From: Bacillota bacterium
GTDB lineage: Bacteria; Bacillota; Bacilli; Paenibacillales; NBRC-103111
Assembly (NCBI GenBank): GCA_023386955.1
Contig: JAEWIS010000040.1
Span: forward strand, 1 to 29,911
Direction: 5' to 3'
Length of the DNA stretch: 29,911 bases
A program made the position numbers and the translations under genes. The notes under the pieces are model-generated. The model ran no database searches. It was not told the DNA's origin and was given only the letters and a program-made list of their open reading frames with translations. Shown one piece after another: positions 29,657 to 29,911 of the stretch. Each line of letters begins with the position of its first letter. Positions within the stretch are counted from its first letter, which is position 1.

Positions 29657-29911
29657 ATGGTGAAAGTAAAAGGGAAGGCAGCAGAGGAATGAAGGAGAGC
29701 AGTAGAAGAAAGCAGAGGGGGAGCAGAGATAAAACAAAGAGGAGCTTAGAAAGGGGGAAGGAGGTGAGTAGAGAAATGGAAGGGGAGCGGAAAAATAAAG
29801 TGATACGGAAAGACAAGGGGGAGCTGACAGAAGCTAAAAAAGAAGGGGCTGGGGAAGTAGAAGGGGCGGGGGAATGAAGAGGGAGCGGGGGATGAAGTGG
29901 GGGAGAGGAAG
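29657..29911 (+). repeat. Polypurine low-complexity tract running off the window end
   Basis: The plus strand is almost pure A/G over about 255 bp, with words such as GGGGAAG, AGAAGG, GGAGC and GAGGAG recurring without a fixed period. A charged open frame of 62 codons (29689-29877) crosses it, but its composition is only what the tract forces and it lacks a convincing start, so no gene is called. Confidence 0.75.

Noticed and set aside
29689..29877. Small highly charged protein of 62 residues
   Set aside because: Lys/Glu/Arg/Gly composition is dictated by the polypurine tract and the frame has no independent coding signal.

Overview
The window reads as chromosomal DNA of a GC-rich, low-copy-repeat-laden Firmicute, most likely Paenibacillus or a close relative. 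The evidence is strong Shine-Dalgarno sites (GGAGG) with frequent GTG/TTG starts, a txpA-like holin-like type I toxin, and a very large secreted protein ending in three S-layer homology (SLH) domains. No rRNA, tRNA, phage, IS element or CRISPR array was recognised.

Layout. 1-2101: the 3' end of mutY, a 52-bp tandem repeat, a metallophosphoesterase and an RBBP9/YdeN-type serine hydrolase. 2103-2282: a 99-bp imperfect palindrome and a terminator. 2380-5253: a three-gene cassette of a substrate-binding-type protein without signal peptide, a HypB/CobW-like P-loop GTPase, and an ABC ATPase with a repeat-built insert; no permease is present. 5254-6199: about 950 bp without a gene, filled with three kinds of degenerate repeats. 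6200-8683: a short-form pyruvate kinase divergent from a LysR regulator. 8850-9821: a decayed lipoprotein gene. 10067-13616: the circularly permuted ATP-grasp / alpha-E / transglutaminase operon, interrupted after its first gene by three hairpin cassettes. 13830-14824: an orotate phosphoribosyltransferase and a GNAT acetyltransferase. 14875-15173: a type I toxin-antitoxin locus with a 27-residue toxin and a convergent antisense RNA. 15262-16769: a DUF6809-like protein, a small XRE regulator, and a DsbA/FrnE-type oxidoreductase under a palindromic operator. 17206-18007: a TipA-like MerR regulator with a 19-bp-spaced promoter and an internal start for a TipAS-like short product. 18301-21216: a DUF1801 protein, a candidate NTF2-fold immunity protein, a truncated nucleotidyltransferase behind a hairpin leader, a frameshifted methyltransferase, and a Vat-type xenobiotic acetyltransferase. 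21399-22508: a predicted beta-propeller protein. 23092-29496: a 2134-residue surface protein combining an esterase, carbohydrate-binding modules, a parallel beta-helix and SLH domains. The last 250 bp is a polypurine tract.

How genes fit together. Two operons show 4-bp ATGA stop/start overlaps (3393 and 12753), so their products probably act together. The GTPase and the substrate-binding-type protein are almost certainly co-translated, and the ABC ATPase follows closely. The ATP-grasp, alpha-E and transglutaminase genes form a known conserved module whose chemistry is predicted to be peptide ligation but is not established. The stretch 14.8-20.5 kb has an accessory character: small stress and defence genes, two broken genes, AT-richer patches and repeated hairpins.

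The most promising items for something undescribed are the permease-less SBP/GTPase/ABC cassette, the alternately pairing hairpin chain inside the ATP-grasp operon, the two-copy hairpin that looks like an attenuator, and the esterase/beta-helix surface protein. Calls rest on reading motifs by eye; no database search was run.
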